A DNA stretch of 64,000 bases, from positions 124,001 through 188,000 of the forward strand of contig NZ_BMUI01000003.1 of the NCBI RefSeq assembly GCF_014650115.1, written 5' to 3'. Shown here one piece after another: positions 27,510 through 34,754 of the stretch (position 1 is the stretch's first letter; every line of letters begins with the position of its first letter). The DNA comes from Streptomyces olivaceoviridis (lineage in GTDB: Bacteria > Actinomycetota > Actinomycetes > Streptomycetales > Streptomycetaceae). Under the pieces are notes generated by a model. The model was not told the DNA's origin. It saw only the letters and a program-made list of their open reading frames with translations, and made no database searches. A program made the translations under genes and the position numbers.

Positions 27510-27600
27510 CAAACAAACATAACAGACCACAACTCCACAACACCTCGGTCGATCACAATCAAACAAAGAACACCAGCGGGAGTGTTCAAATATCGAACAC
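27510..27600. promoter_or_regulatory. DeoR-like operators between gal and the symporter
   Basis: On the gal strand TTTGTTTG occurs twice (plus-strand CAAACAAA at 27510-27517 and 27560-27567), with a TGTGAT hexamer between them (plus-strand 27552-27557), like the hexamer operators reported at Streptomyces galP1. Nearer the symporter three half-sites alternate: GAACAC (27568-27573), GTGTTC (27582-27587) and GAACAC (27595-27600), close to a GlpR/DeoR-type site. Confidence 0.6.
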
Positions 27601-27650
27601 GGAGGCGTAGGTTCCGCTCTGGATCAGTTCGCGCAACGAAGCGAGTTCTC

Positions 27651-29369
27651 ATGCAAACCCCCACATACGCCCCCACCTATCTGGCGGCGGGGCTACGACT
27701 CCCCACCAACTGGCTGGACTACTCGATCCTGGCGATCTACTTCGTCGTCGTCCTGGGCATCGGCTTCGCGGCCCGCCGCTCGGTCAAGACGAGCCTCGAC
27801 TTCTTCCTCTCCGGACGCTCGCTGCCCGCCTGGATCACCGGCCTCGCCTTCATCTCGGCGAACCTGGCGGCCACCGAGATCCTCGGCATGGCCGCGAACA
27901 GCGCCCAGTACGGCGCCTACACCGTCCACTGGTACTGGATCGGCGCCATCCCCGCCATGGTCTTCCTCGGCCTGGTGATGATGCCCTTCTACTACGGCAG
28001 CAAGGTCCGCTCGGTCCCCGAGTTCCTGCTGCTGCGCTTCGACCGGGGCGCCCACCTGCTCAGCTCGATCCTGTTCGCGTTCGCCGCCATCCTGATCGCG
28101 GGCGTCAACCTCTACGCCCTCGCGATCGTCGTCGAGGCCCTGCTCGGCTGGCCGCAGTGGGTCGCCATCGTCGTCGCCGGCGCGTTCGTCCTCGCGTACA
28201 TCACCCTCGGCGGCCTGTCCTCGGCGATCTACAACGAGGTCCTCCAGTTCTTCGTGATCCTGGCCGCGCTGATCCCGATCACCATCCTCGGCCTGAGGAA
28301 GGTCGGCGGCTGGGGCGGCCTGACCGACAAGCTCACCGCGACCCACGGCGCCGACTTCACCACCGCGTGGGGCGGCACCGGCATCGGGCACGCCAACCCG
28401 CTCGGCGCGAACTGGCTGACCATCGTCCTCGGCCTCGGCTTCGTGCTCTCCTTCGGCTACTGGACCACCAACTTCGCCGAGGTGCAGCGCGCCCTGTCCG
28501 CGAAGAACCTCTCGGCGGGGCAGCGCACGCCGCTCATCGCGGCCTACCCCAAGATCTTCATCGTCTTCCTGGTGATGATCCCCGGCCTGGTCGCCGCCGC
28601 GATCGTCCCGAAGTTCGGCAGTGCCGGCTCCGGCTACCAGTACAACGACGCCATCCCCTTCCTGATGCAGGAGTTGCTGCCCAACGGCGTGCTCGGCATC
28701 GCCGTCACCGGTCTGCTGGCGGCCTTCATGGCGGGCATGGCGGCGAACGTGTCGTCCTTCAACACCGTGTTCACCAACGACATCTGGGCGAAGTACGTGG
28801 TGCGGGGGCGCGAGGACGGCTACTACGTCCGCTTCGGCCGGCTGATCACCGCGATCGGCGTCTGCGCCTCCGTCGGCACGGCGTTCCTGGCGTCCTCGTT
28901 CTCGAACATCATGAGCTACCTCCAGACGCTGTTCTCCTTCTTCAACGTGCCGATGTTCGTCGTCTTCATCGTCGGCATGTTCTGGAAGCGGGCGTCCGCG
29001 AAGTCCGGCTTCTGGGGCCTGCTCGCCGGCACCGTGACCGCGATGGTCAACTACTTCGTCCTCTACAAGAAGGGCGTCATCTCCATCCCGACCGACCAGG
29101 GCGCCAACTTCGTCTCCGCCATCGCGGGCTTCGTCGCCGGCGCGGTGGTGATGGTCGCGGTGTCCCTGTTCACCAAGCCGAAGCCGGTGGAGGAGTTGCA
29201 GGGCCTGGTCTACGGCACCCTCCCCCAGACTCCGTCCGGGGGCACCCCCACCCCCGGCATGTCCGAAGCGCCCGCCGCGGGCGACGACGCGTGGTACCGC
29301 AAGCCGGCCCTGCTGGGCTGGGGCGCGGTCGTGCTGGCCGCCGTCTGCTACATCCCGTTCTCGTTCTGA
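27651..29369 (+). CDS. Sodium/solute symporter (SSS family), probable galactose uptake
   Basis: 572 aa; ATG at 27651 fits the family N-terminus and the promoter-like region lies before it; upstream in-frame codons read through the AT-rich operator region and are not convincing. About 14 TM helices. SSS signatures include WLDYSILAIYFVVVLGIGF (TM1), FFLSGRSLPAWITGLAFISANLAA (TM2, landmark around residues 45-70), ITLGGLSSAIYNEVLQF, and MAGMAANVSSFNTVFTNDIW. Divergent from galTEK, so sugar (galactose or glucose) import is the natural inference. The C-terminus has a Pro/Gly linker before a last TM helix. Confidence 0.9.
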   Translation: MQTPTYAPTYLAAGLRLPTNWLDYSILAIYFVVVLGIGFAARRSVKTSLDFFLSGRSLPAWITGLAFISANLAATEILGMAANSAQYGAYTVHWYWIGAIPAMVFLGLVMMPFYYGSKVRSVPEFLLLRFDRGAHLLSSILFAFAAILIAGVNLYALAIVVEALLGWPQWVAIVVAGAFVLAYITLGGLSSAIYNEVLQFFVILAALIPITILGLRKVGGWGGLTDKLTATHGADFTTAWGGTGIGHANPLGANWLTIVLGLGFVLSFGYWTTNFAEVQRALSAKNLSAGQRTPLIAAYPKIFIVFLVMIPGLVAAAIVPKFGSAGSGYQYNDAIPFLMQELLPNGVLGIAVTGLLAAFMAGMAANVSSFNTVFTNDIWAKYVVRGREDGYYVRFGRLITAIGVCASVGTAFLASSFSNIMSYLQTLFSFFNVPMFVVFIVGMFWKRASAKSGFWGLLAGTVTAMVNYFVLYKKGVISIPTDQGANFVSAIAGFVAGAVVMVAVSLFTKPKPVEELQGLVYGTLPQTPSGGTPTPGMSEAPAAGDDAWYRKPALLGWGAVVLAAVCYIPFSF

Positions 29370-29389
29370 CGCGGGAGGATCGAGGAACC

Positions 29390-29743
29390 ATGACCGAGCA
29401 TCCTGAGCACCCCGAGCAGGCTCGTCGCCCGCTGCACTACACCGAGCAGGACGTCCTGCGGGAGGTCTCCGAGCTGGAGACCAAGTCGGCGACCGCGGCG
29501 CGCATCTTCGACCTGCGCCGCATCATCGGCGGACTCTTCGTGGTCTACGGCGTCATCGTCACGATCACCGGGATCACCGACTCGCAGGCCGCGATCGACA
29601 AGGCCGAGGGCGTGAACATCAATCTGTGGACCGGGATCGGCATGCTGCTCCTGGGCATCTTCTTCCTGGCCTGGCTGAAGCTGCGGCCCACACCGCCGCC
29701 GCTTCCCCCGGAGGGTCTGCCGGAAGAGCGGGCGGGCGAGTAG
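29390..29743 (+). CDS. Small two-TM membrane protein linked to the symporter
   Basis: 117 aa; ATG at 29390 with GAGGAACC upstream, 20 nt after the symporter stop. A cytoplasmic Glu/His/Pro-rich N-terminus is followed by two TM helices (IIGGLFVVYGVIVTITGI and LWTGIGMLLLGIFFLAWL) and a Pro-rich tail. The stable pairing with the SSS gene in Streptomyces suggests a small accessory subunit, but no function is known. Confidence 0.8.
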   Translation: MTEHPEHPEQARRPLHYTEQDVLREVSELETKSATAARIFDLRRIIGGLFVVYGVIVTITGITDSQAAIDKAEGVNINLWTGIGMLLLGIFFLAWLKLRPTPPPLPPEGLPEERAGE

Positions 29744-29756
29744 GCGCCGTCCCCGT

Positions 29757-29937
29757 CCGCGGGCACGCGGGGGCTGGTCGCGCAGTTCCCCGCGCCCCTG
29801 GGCAAGTGCAGTCGCCGTCGGCTGGCATGCCCGCGTAGCCTGCGGGCAGTCGTGCCGCTTGGGGCGGCACGGGTGGGCGCAGGCGGCACCCCGTCAGCGC
29901 GGGCAAGCGACCCCACCCCGGCCCCGGCAGAAAGTGC
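29757..29937. repeat. Streptomyces dispersed intergenic element
   Basis: A non-coding stretch with GGTCGCGCAGTTCCCCGCGC (about 29776-29795) and two hairpins: TGCCCGC/GCGGGCA (29828-29834, 29842-29848) and CGTGCCGC/GCGGCACG (29851-29858, 29864-29871), then GGGTGGGCGCAGGCGGCAC. I recall these phrases from many Streptomyces intergenic regions. It may also terminate the symporter operon. Confidence 0.5.
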
Positions 29938-30624
29938 TCATTCGGCGGACGCGCCCCGCAGGGGGCTCGCGCGGTCCAGTAAGCCTGTGCGGGCTGCCAG
30001 GGCCGCCGCCTCCAGCCGGGAGCCCACGCCCAGTTTCATCAGCACCCGTTGGACGTGCGTACGCGCCGTGCTCGGTGCGATGCCCATCCCCGCCGCGATC
30101 CGCCGCGTGTCCTCGCCGTCGGCCACCCGCACCAGCACCTCGACCTCCCGCGGCGTCAGCATCTCCAGCAGCCGCTGGGCCTCGTCATCGGGCTGTGCGG
30201 CGGGATTCAGCAGCTCGCCGAAGGCCCCCTGGAGCAGTTGCGGGGCCACCGCCGCCTCCCCGGCCCGGGCCTTCATGATGGCCCGCTCGACCCCCTCGAT
30301 CCGCTCGTCCTGCCGCACGTACCCCGACGCTCCCGCGGCGAAGGCCGCCGCGATCCCGCGCGGTGACGGCACGGGGCCCAGCACCAGCACCGCCACCTGC
30401 GGACGCTCCCGCTTGATCTTGACCACCGGGTCGAAGATCCCCGGCTCGGCCGGTGCCGCCGTGCCCAGCAGGCACACCTCGGGCGCCCGCGCGATCACGA
30501 GGTCCGCCGCGCCCGCGGCCGGCGCCGCCGCGGCGAGCACCCGGTGCCCGCGCAGCTTGAGCGCGGACGCCAGCGCCTCCGCGAGCAGCCGATGGTCGTC
30601 CACGACCATGAGCCGCACTCCCAT
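29938..30624 (-). CDS. LuxR-type regulator with degenerate receiver (no phospho-acceptor Asp)
   Basis: 228 aa, ATG at 30624. The N-terminal receiver-like domain keeps the acidic pair VVDDHR, but the strand that should carry the phospho-acceptor Asp reads APEVCLLGTAAP, with Gly54 in its place, and the conserved Lys is Arg (GASGYVRQD). The C-terminal LuxR HTH is normal (LTPREVEVLVRVADGEDTRRIAAGMGIAPSTARTHVQRVL as landmarks). It is therefore probably phosphorylation-independent, perhaps ligand-controlled or constitutive, like known atypical Streptomyces response regulators. No kinase gene is adjacent. Confidence 0.88.
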   Translation of the reverse strand: MGVRLMVVDDHRLLAEALASALKLRGHRVLAAAAPAAGAADLVIARAPEVCLLGTAAPAEPGIFDPVVKIKRERPQVAVLVLGPVPSPRGIAAAFAAGASGYVRQDERIEGVERAIMKARAGEAAVAPQLLQGAFGELLNPAAQPDDEAQRLLEMLTPREVEVLVRVADGEDTRRIAAGMGIAPSTARTHVQRVLMKLGVGSRLEAAALAARTGLLDRASPLRGASAE

Positions 30625-30712
30625 AGAGCAACCCCCCAGTCCCCCCGGCGCCCCCAGCCTTCATGCCCCCGGAAGCTACACGCTTGTTCGACGTAGCGCT
30701 GCCCCTCTTCAT

Positions 30713-30751
30713 GAGAAGTGCCCCGGATCGATGAAATCCGGGGCACTTCTC
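30713..30751 (-). terminator. Strong terminator after the beta-propeller genes
   Basis: A perfect 16-bp stem (30713-30728 with 30736-30751, GAGAAGTGCCCCGGAT) with a 7-nt loop, 31 nt after the stop of the propeller gene. It isolates that operon from the regulator gene. Confidence 0.9.
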
Positions 30752-30782
30752 GGCAAGTCACTCATTCGGGTGGGCCGGCGGA

Positions 30783-32579
30783 TCAGCCGTCCGTGCCGAA
30801 CGCCATCACGAGGTACTCCTTGCTGTACGACGACATGTCCCGCTCCTTGGCGAAGACGGCGGACATGTACAGCCGGCCCTTGCCGAAGTGGAGTTCCGCG
30901 TACTCCGGCAGCAGGTTGACCTCGGAGTCCCGCACGCTCCTCGTGGACGGGTTCTCCAGCAGCTTGGTCACCTTGAACGAGCCGCCGTCGATGCTGACGA
31001 CCTGGCCGCCCTTGTTGTACGGCGGCGCGTTGTAGGCGATCAGGTTGCCGCCGTCCATGCGCAGCGGGGAGAGCGTGTAACCGTCGCCGGCCTCGGCGCG
31101 CTGGCCGGTCGGCTTGCCGGTCTTCAGGTCGAAGGCGACGATCTCGTTGGTCCGGGTGTACTCGCCCTTGCCGTCGTGCGGCTCGGTCATCAGGTACAGC
31201 CTGCCGTTGCCCGCCACGATCTGCCGGCAGTCCTCGACGCGGGTGGTGCCGTCGCAGCGGCCCCCGTAGGTGTCGCCGGGCGCCGGGATGCGGGCGAGCA
31301 GCTTGCCGGTCCGGTCGTCGATGGAGAAGTAGTCCGAGACGCCGCTGCCGTCGCCCGCGCTCTGGCCGACGTCGGCCGCGACCACCAGCGGGTCGGTGGA
31401 GACGACGGAGGCGTACGCGACACCGTCGGGCATCCTGTACTCGGAGATCACCTTGCCGCTGGCGGGGTCGATGGTCTGGATGTCGAGCTGCGGGTCGTCG
31501 TACTGTCCGCACTTGCGCACCGCGACCAGCCGGGTGCCGCCGCCGTACCCCTCGTCGTAGCAGGTGTCGTCCGGCTTCGGCTGCCACAGCGTCTTGCCGG
31601 ACTCGATGTCGAACGCGGCGCCGCCGTTGGAGCCGCCGACCGCGACGGTGTGCTGAGCGACCGTCACATTGGCGAAGGTGACCGGTTGGTCACCGGACTT
31701 GACCGACTTCGTCCACAGCTTCTTCCCGGCGGTGAGGTCGATCGCGGCCACCTGGCTGCACCCCGCGGAGGAGCCCTTCTCCGGCATCTTCGGCTGGAAG
31801 GCGATCGCCGTCCGGCCGTCCTCGTCGACGTGCTTGCCGGCCGCGCAGACCGGGCCGGGCAGCTTGATCGTCCACAGCTCGGTGCCCTTCACCGGGTCGT
31901 AGCCGACGATCTCCGCGATGCCGCTCTTGGCGTACACCGTGTCCGTCAGCCATGAGCCCGCGGTGCTGACCGTGTCGTCCGCCTTGGGCAGCGGCACCCC
32001 GAAGAGCAGCCGGGAGGACGGGTCGGCGGGCACCTTCTCCTTGCCGCCACCGCCGGTGGTGCCCCCGGAGCCCTTGTCGTTCGAGCCGCCGGTGCCGCCG
32101 CCGGAGGACGCGGTGTCGTGCTTGCCGTCGCCCCCGGAGGACTTGGCGTACCAGATGCCGCCGCCGACGATCAGCGCGATGGCGACGACCGCCGCGACGA
32201 CGATGAGCAGCACGGCGTTGTTCCGCCCGCCGCCGCCCGCCCCCGGCCGGGGCGCCATCGGCACGGTCGGCGGCTGTCCCTGGCCGGGACGCCCGTAACC
32301 CGGCTGCATGCCCTGCATGGGCTGCGTGGGCTGGGCGTAGGGGTTGGGCGGCTGGGCGCCGTAGCCGGGGAACTGCGGGGCGGTGGGGGCCGGGGGCTGC
32401 TGCGCGTACGGGTTGTGCTGCGCGCCCGGGTAGCCGTAACCGGGCTGCGGGGGCGGGACCGGCGGATAGCCGTAGCCCGGCTGCGGCTGCTGCGGCGGCT
32501 GGGCAGGCGGCTGGTTCGGGGGCTGCGCCGGCGGCCGGCCGGGCGGCTGGTTCGGGGGTGGCGGGGGCGGCTGGGTCAT
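30783..32579 (-). CDS. Membrane-anchored PQQ-type beta-propeller protein (copy 1)
   Basis: 598 aa; ATG at 32579. Residues 1-115 are a Pro/Gln/Gly/Tyr-rich cytoplasmic tail (repeated QPGYGYP), followed by one TM helix (NNAVLLIVVAAVVAIALIVGGGIWYA cut short: AVLLIVVAAVVAIALIVGG) and a Gly/Ser linker. An exported propeller of about 400 residues has repeated blades ending in G-K-x-L-W or similar (ELWTIKLPG, KKLWTKSV, GKTLWQPK, GKVISEYRM). Paired cysteines (PVCAAGK, SSAGCSQV, DTCYDE, RKCGQY) suggest disulphides. Second gene of a tandem pair; 103 nt separate it from the paralogue. A ligand or enzyme activity is not evident; a sensor or scaffold at the envelope is possible. Confidence 0.85.
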   Translation of the reverse strand: MTQPPPPPPNQPPGRPPAQPPNQPPAQPPQQPQPGYGYPPVPPPQPGYGYPGAQHNPYAQQPPAPTAPQFPGYGAQPPNPYAQPTQPMQGMQPGYGRPGQGQPPTVPMAPRPGAGGGGRNNAVLLIVVAAVVAIALIVGGGIWYAKSSGGDGKHDTASSGGGTGGSNDKGSGGTTGGGGKEKVPADPSSRLLFGVPLPKADDTVSTAGSWLTDTVYAKSGIAEIVGYDPVKGTELWTIKLPGPVCAAGKHVDEDGRTAIAFQPKMPEKGSSAGCSQVAAIDLTAGKKLWTKSVKSGDQPVTFANVTVAQHTVAVGGSNGGAAFDIESGKTLWQPKPDDTCYDEGYGGGTRLVAVRKCGQYDDPQLDIQTIDPASGKVISEYRMPDGVAYASVVSTDPLVVAADVGQSAGDGSGVSDYFSIDDRTGKLLARIPAPGDTYGGRCDGTTRVEDCRQIVAGNGRLYLMTEPHDGKGEYTRTNEIVAFDLKTGKPTGQRAEAGDGYTLSPLRMDGGNLIAYNAPPYNKGGQVVSIDGGSFKVTKLLENPSTRSVRDSEVNLLPEYAELHFGKGRLYMSAVFAKERDMSSYSKEYLVMAFGTDG

Positions 32580-32682
32580 GACGCGGGTACCTCGGTGACG
32601 CTCGGAAGGCCGTACGGCGGACGGGACTCGGGAAGGACGGGCCGCGGCCGGCACGGGGGCCGGCCGGGGCGGTGCGCCGGAC

Positions 32683-34518
32683 TCAGTTGCCGAACGCCAT
32701 CATGAGCTGCTCCTTCGAGTCGTCGTCGCCGGACAGCCGGCCCGAGGAGATGAAGAACCGCCCGCCGGCCCAGTCGACGACCCCGTCGTAGAAGGTGTCC
32801 TCGACCCGGGCGGCGCCCTGCGGGTTCTGCAAGAGCGTGGTCGTCCGGTGGGAGCCGGCGACCGGCACCGACACCACCCGGCCGCCCGCGTCGTACGACG
32901 GCTGCACGTACGCGATGAGCTTGCCGCCCTCGACCTTCACCGGCGCCATCGGCTGGTCCACCGGGGACTTCACCCGCCACTTCGCCTTGCCGTCGGAGAG
33001 GCTGATCGCGACGATCTCGTTGGCGCTGACGGTGGAGTCGGTGGGCAGGTAGAGCATGCCGGCGTCGACGGCGACGCCCTGGCAGCCCTGCAACTCGCGT
33101 TCGAGGACGGCCCAGCCGCAGCGGGGGGCGAACTTCTCGTTCACCTTCACCTCGGAGCGGAACGTGCCGTCCTTGGTGAACGTGGAGATGTTCCAGGTCT
33201 TCTTGTCCCGGTTGGTCAGGTAGACCACGAGCGGGTCGACCGAGTAGGTCCGGGTCACCTCCCAGCCCTGCTTGACCGGCTGGGTCCAGCGCACCTTGCC
33301 GGTGGCCGGGTCGAGTTCCTGGATCTCCTCGTGCTCCTTGGCGGTGCCGGCGCCGCAGGAGGCCACCTGGATCAGCCGGCCGGTGCCCCCCGCGAAGGCG
33401 GCCGGGAAGCAGGCCGCGCCGTACTTCTTCTTGTCGTACAGCTTCTCGCCGCTGTCGATGTCGTACGCCGTGCCCGACTGCGAACGGCCCACCATCAACG
33501 TCTTGCCACTGAGCGTCAGTTCGACGGTGAGCGCGCTGTCGAACAGCCCGCCGTCGGCGACCTCGGCGCTCCAGCCCTTCTCGCCGGTGCGCAGGTCGAG
33601 TTGCTGGAGCCGGTTGCACTTGGCGCGGTCGCCGCCGCCGTTCATGTACGCCACGACGATCTTGTCGTCGGCCGACTTCTGCGGGGTGACCGCGCAGATC
33701 TTCTGCGGGAGGGCGAGCGGCCCCCAGGCGGTGCCGCCGTCCCCGGTGCGGAAGGCGAAGACCTGCTTGTAGGCCGCCTTCACCGCCGTGTCGCCGGTGA
33801 TCCACATGCCGGGCGCGTCGGCGCCGGAGGCCGGGGCGTCCGGCGCCGGCTTGTACCAGAGCACCTTCGCCTCGCCGGGCCGGCGGCCCTTGTTGAGGTT
33901 CTCCGGGTCCTCACCGCCGCCGGACGTGGTCGGCGAGGCGGTGGCGGAGTTCTTGGGGTCGTCGCTCTGCCGGGCGACCGGCTTCTTCTTCCCGCCGCCG
34001 CTGTCGCCGCCGGTGACCGCGAACACCGTGCCGCCGATGACGAGCAGCGCGGCGACCGCGGACCCGATGATCAGCGCGGTCTTCTTCCGGCCGGCCGGCC
34101 GGCCGTCGAGGGGCCCGCCGGGCGCGGCGCCGGGCATGCCCGGGTACGGCGGCTGCTGCGGGTGGCCGTAGCCGGGCTGCGGGGCGCCGTACGGGCCGGG
34201 CTGCTGCGGGTAGCCGTAGGGGCCGGGAGCGGAGCCGTACGGGCCCGGCTGCTGGGGCTGCGGGGGATAGCCGTAGCCCGGCGGCGGCTGCGGGGGCTGC
34301 TGCGGAGGACCGGCGGGCGGCTGGGGCGCGCCGAAACCACCCTGCGCCGACGGCGTCTGGGGAGCGGGACCGAAACCACCCTGCGCCGGCGGGGTCTGCG
34401 GGGCCGGGCCGAAACCGTCGGCCCGCGGAGGCCGGTCCTGTGGCGGCCGGTCCCCCGGCGGCTGGTCCTGCGGTGGTCCGAATCCGCCCTGCGGCGGCTG
34501 GTCGGGCGGCTGAGTCAT
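32683..34518 (-). CDS. Membrane-anchored PQQ-type beta-propeller protein (copy 2)
   Basis: 611 aa; ATG at 34518 with AGGGGGAAG upstream. Same architecture as the downstream paralogue: Pro/Gln/Gly-rich cytoplasmic tail (repeats of PPAQGGFGPAP type), one TM helix (TALIIGSAVAALLVIGGTVF), linker with TSGGGEDPENL, then an exported beta-propeller with blades such as GEKGWSAEV, GEKLYDKKK, GKVRWTQPV and GKAKWRVKS. The two proteins share a closing V-x-R-D/V-E-D-x-F block and a terminal M-M-A-F-G or V-M-A-F-G. First gene of the pair; an 11-bp-period direct repeat lies 67-87 nt upstream of the start. Confidence 0.85.
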   Translation of the reverse strand: MTQPPDQPPQGGFGPPQDQPPGDRPPQDRPPRADGFGPAPQTPPAQGGFGPAPQTPSAQGGFGAPQPPAGPPQQPPQPPPGYGYPPQPQQPGPYGSAPGPYGYPQQPGPYGAPQPGYGHPQQPPYPGMPGAAPGGPLDGRPAGRKKTALIIGSAVAALLVIGGTVFAVTGGDSGGGKKKPVARQSDDPKNSATASPTTSGGGEDPENLNKGRRPGEAKVLWYKPAPDAPASGADAPGMWITGDTAVKAAYKQVFAFRTGDGGTAWGPLALPQKICAVTPQKSADDKIVVAYMNGGGDRAKCNRLQQLDLRTGEKGWSAEVADGGLFDSALTVELTLSGKTLMVGRSQSGTAYDIDSGEKLYDKKKYGAACFPAAFAGGTGRLIQVASCGAGTAKEHEEIQELDPATGKVRWTQPVKQGWEVTRTYSVDPLVVYLTNRDKKTWNISTFTKDGTFRSEVKVNEKFAPRCGWAVLERELQGCQGVAVDAGMLYLPTDSTVSANEIVAISLSDGKAKWRVKSPVDQPMAPVKVEGGKLIAYVQPSYDAGGRVVSVPVAGSHRTTTLLQNPQGAARVEDTFYDGVVDWAGGRFFISSGRLSGDDDSKEQLMMAFGN

Positions 34519-34584
34519 CAGCGCTCTTCCCCCTCGTTCACTGATTTTTAGCCACGCCCTGAGGTTCGCGACGGACTCAAGGTC

Positions 34585-34605
34585 GTTCTCAGACAGTTCT
34601 CAGAC
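34585..34605 (-). promoter_or_regulatory. Direct repeat of OmpR/PhoB type upstream of the propeller operon
   Basis: Two identical 10-mers, GTTCTCAGAC, at 34585-34594 and 34596-34605, exactly one helical turn (11 bp) apart (GTCTGAGAAC on the operon strand). Tandem half-sites with 11-bp period are typical of OmpR/PhoB-class response regulators. A TATC-type -10 is not clear. Confidence 0.55.
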
Positions 34606-34754
34606 GGCTCTTTCTATCACCCGGCGCAGACAGCACACGGGGCCGTGTCCTCCCCTGTTCCCAAGGGACGACCGGCCCGTGATACCGCCGTTACGCGCCT
34701 TCACGCCCCCTTCACGCGGCGCTCGCGCCCCCCCGCGTGAGCGGACGTGAAGAG

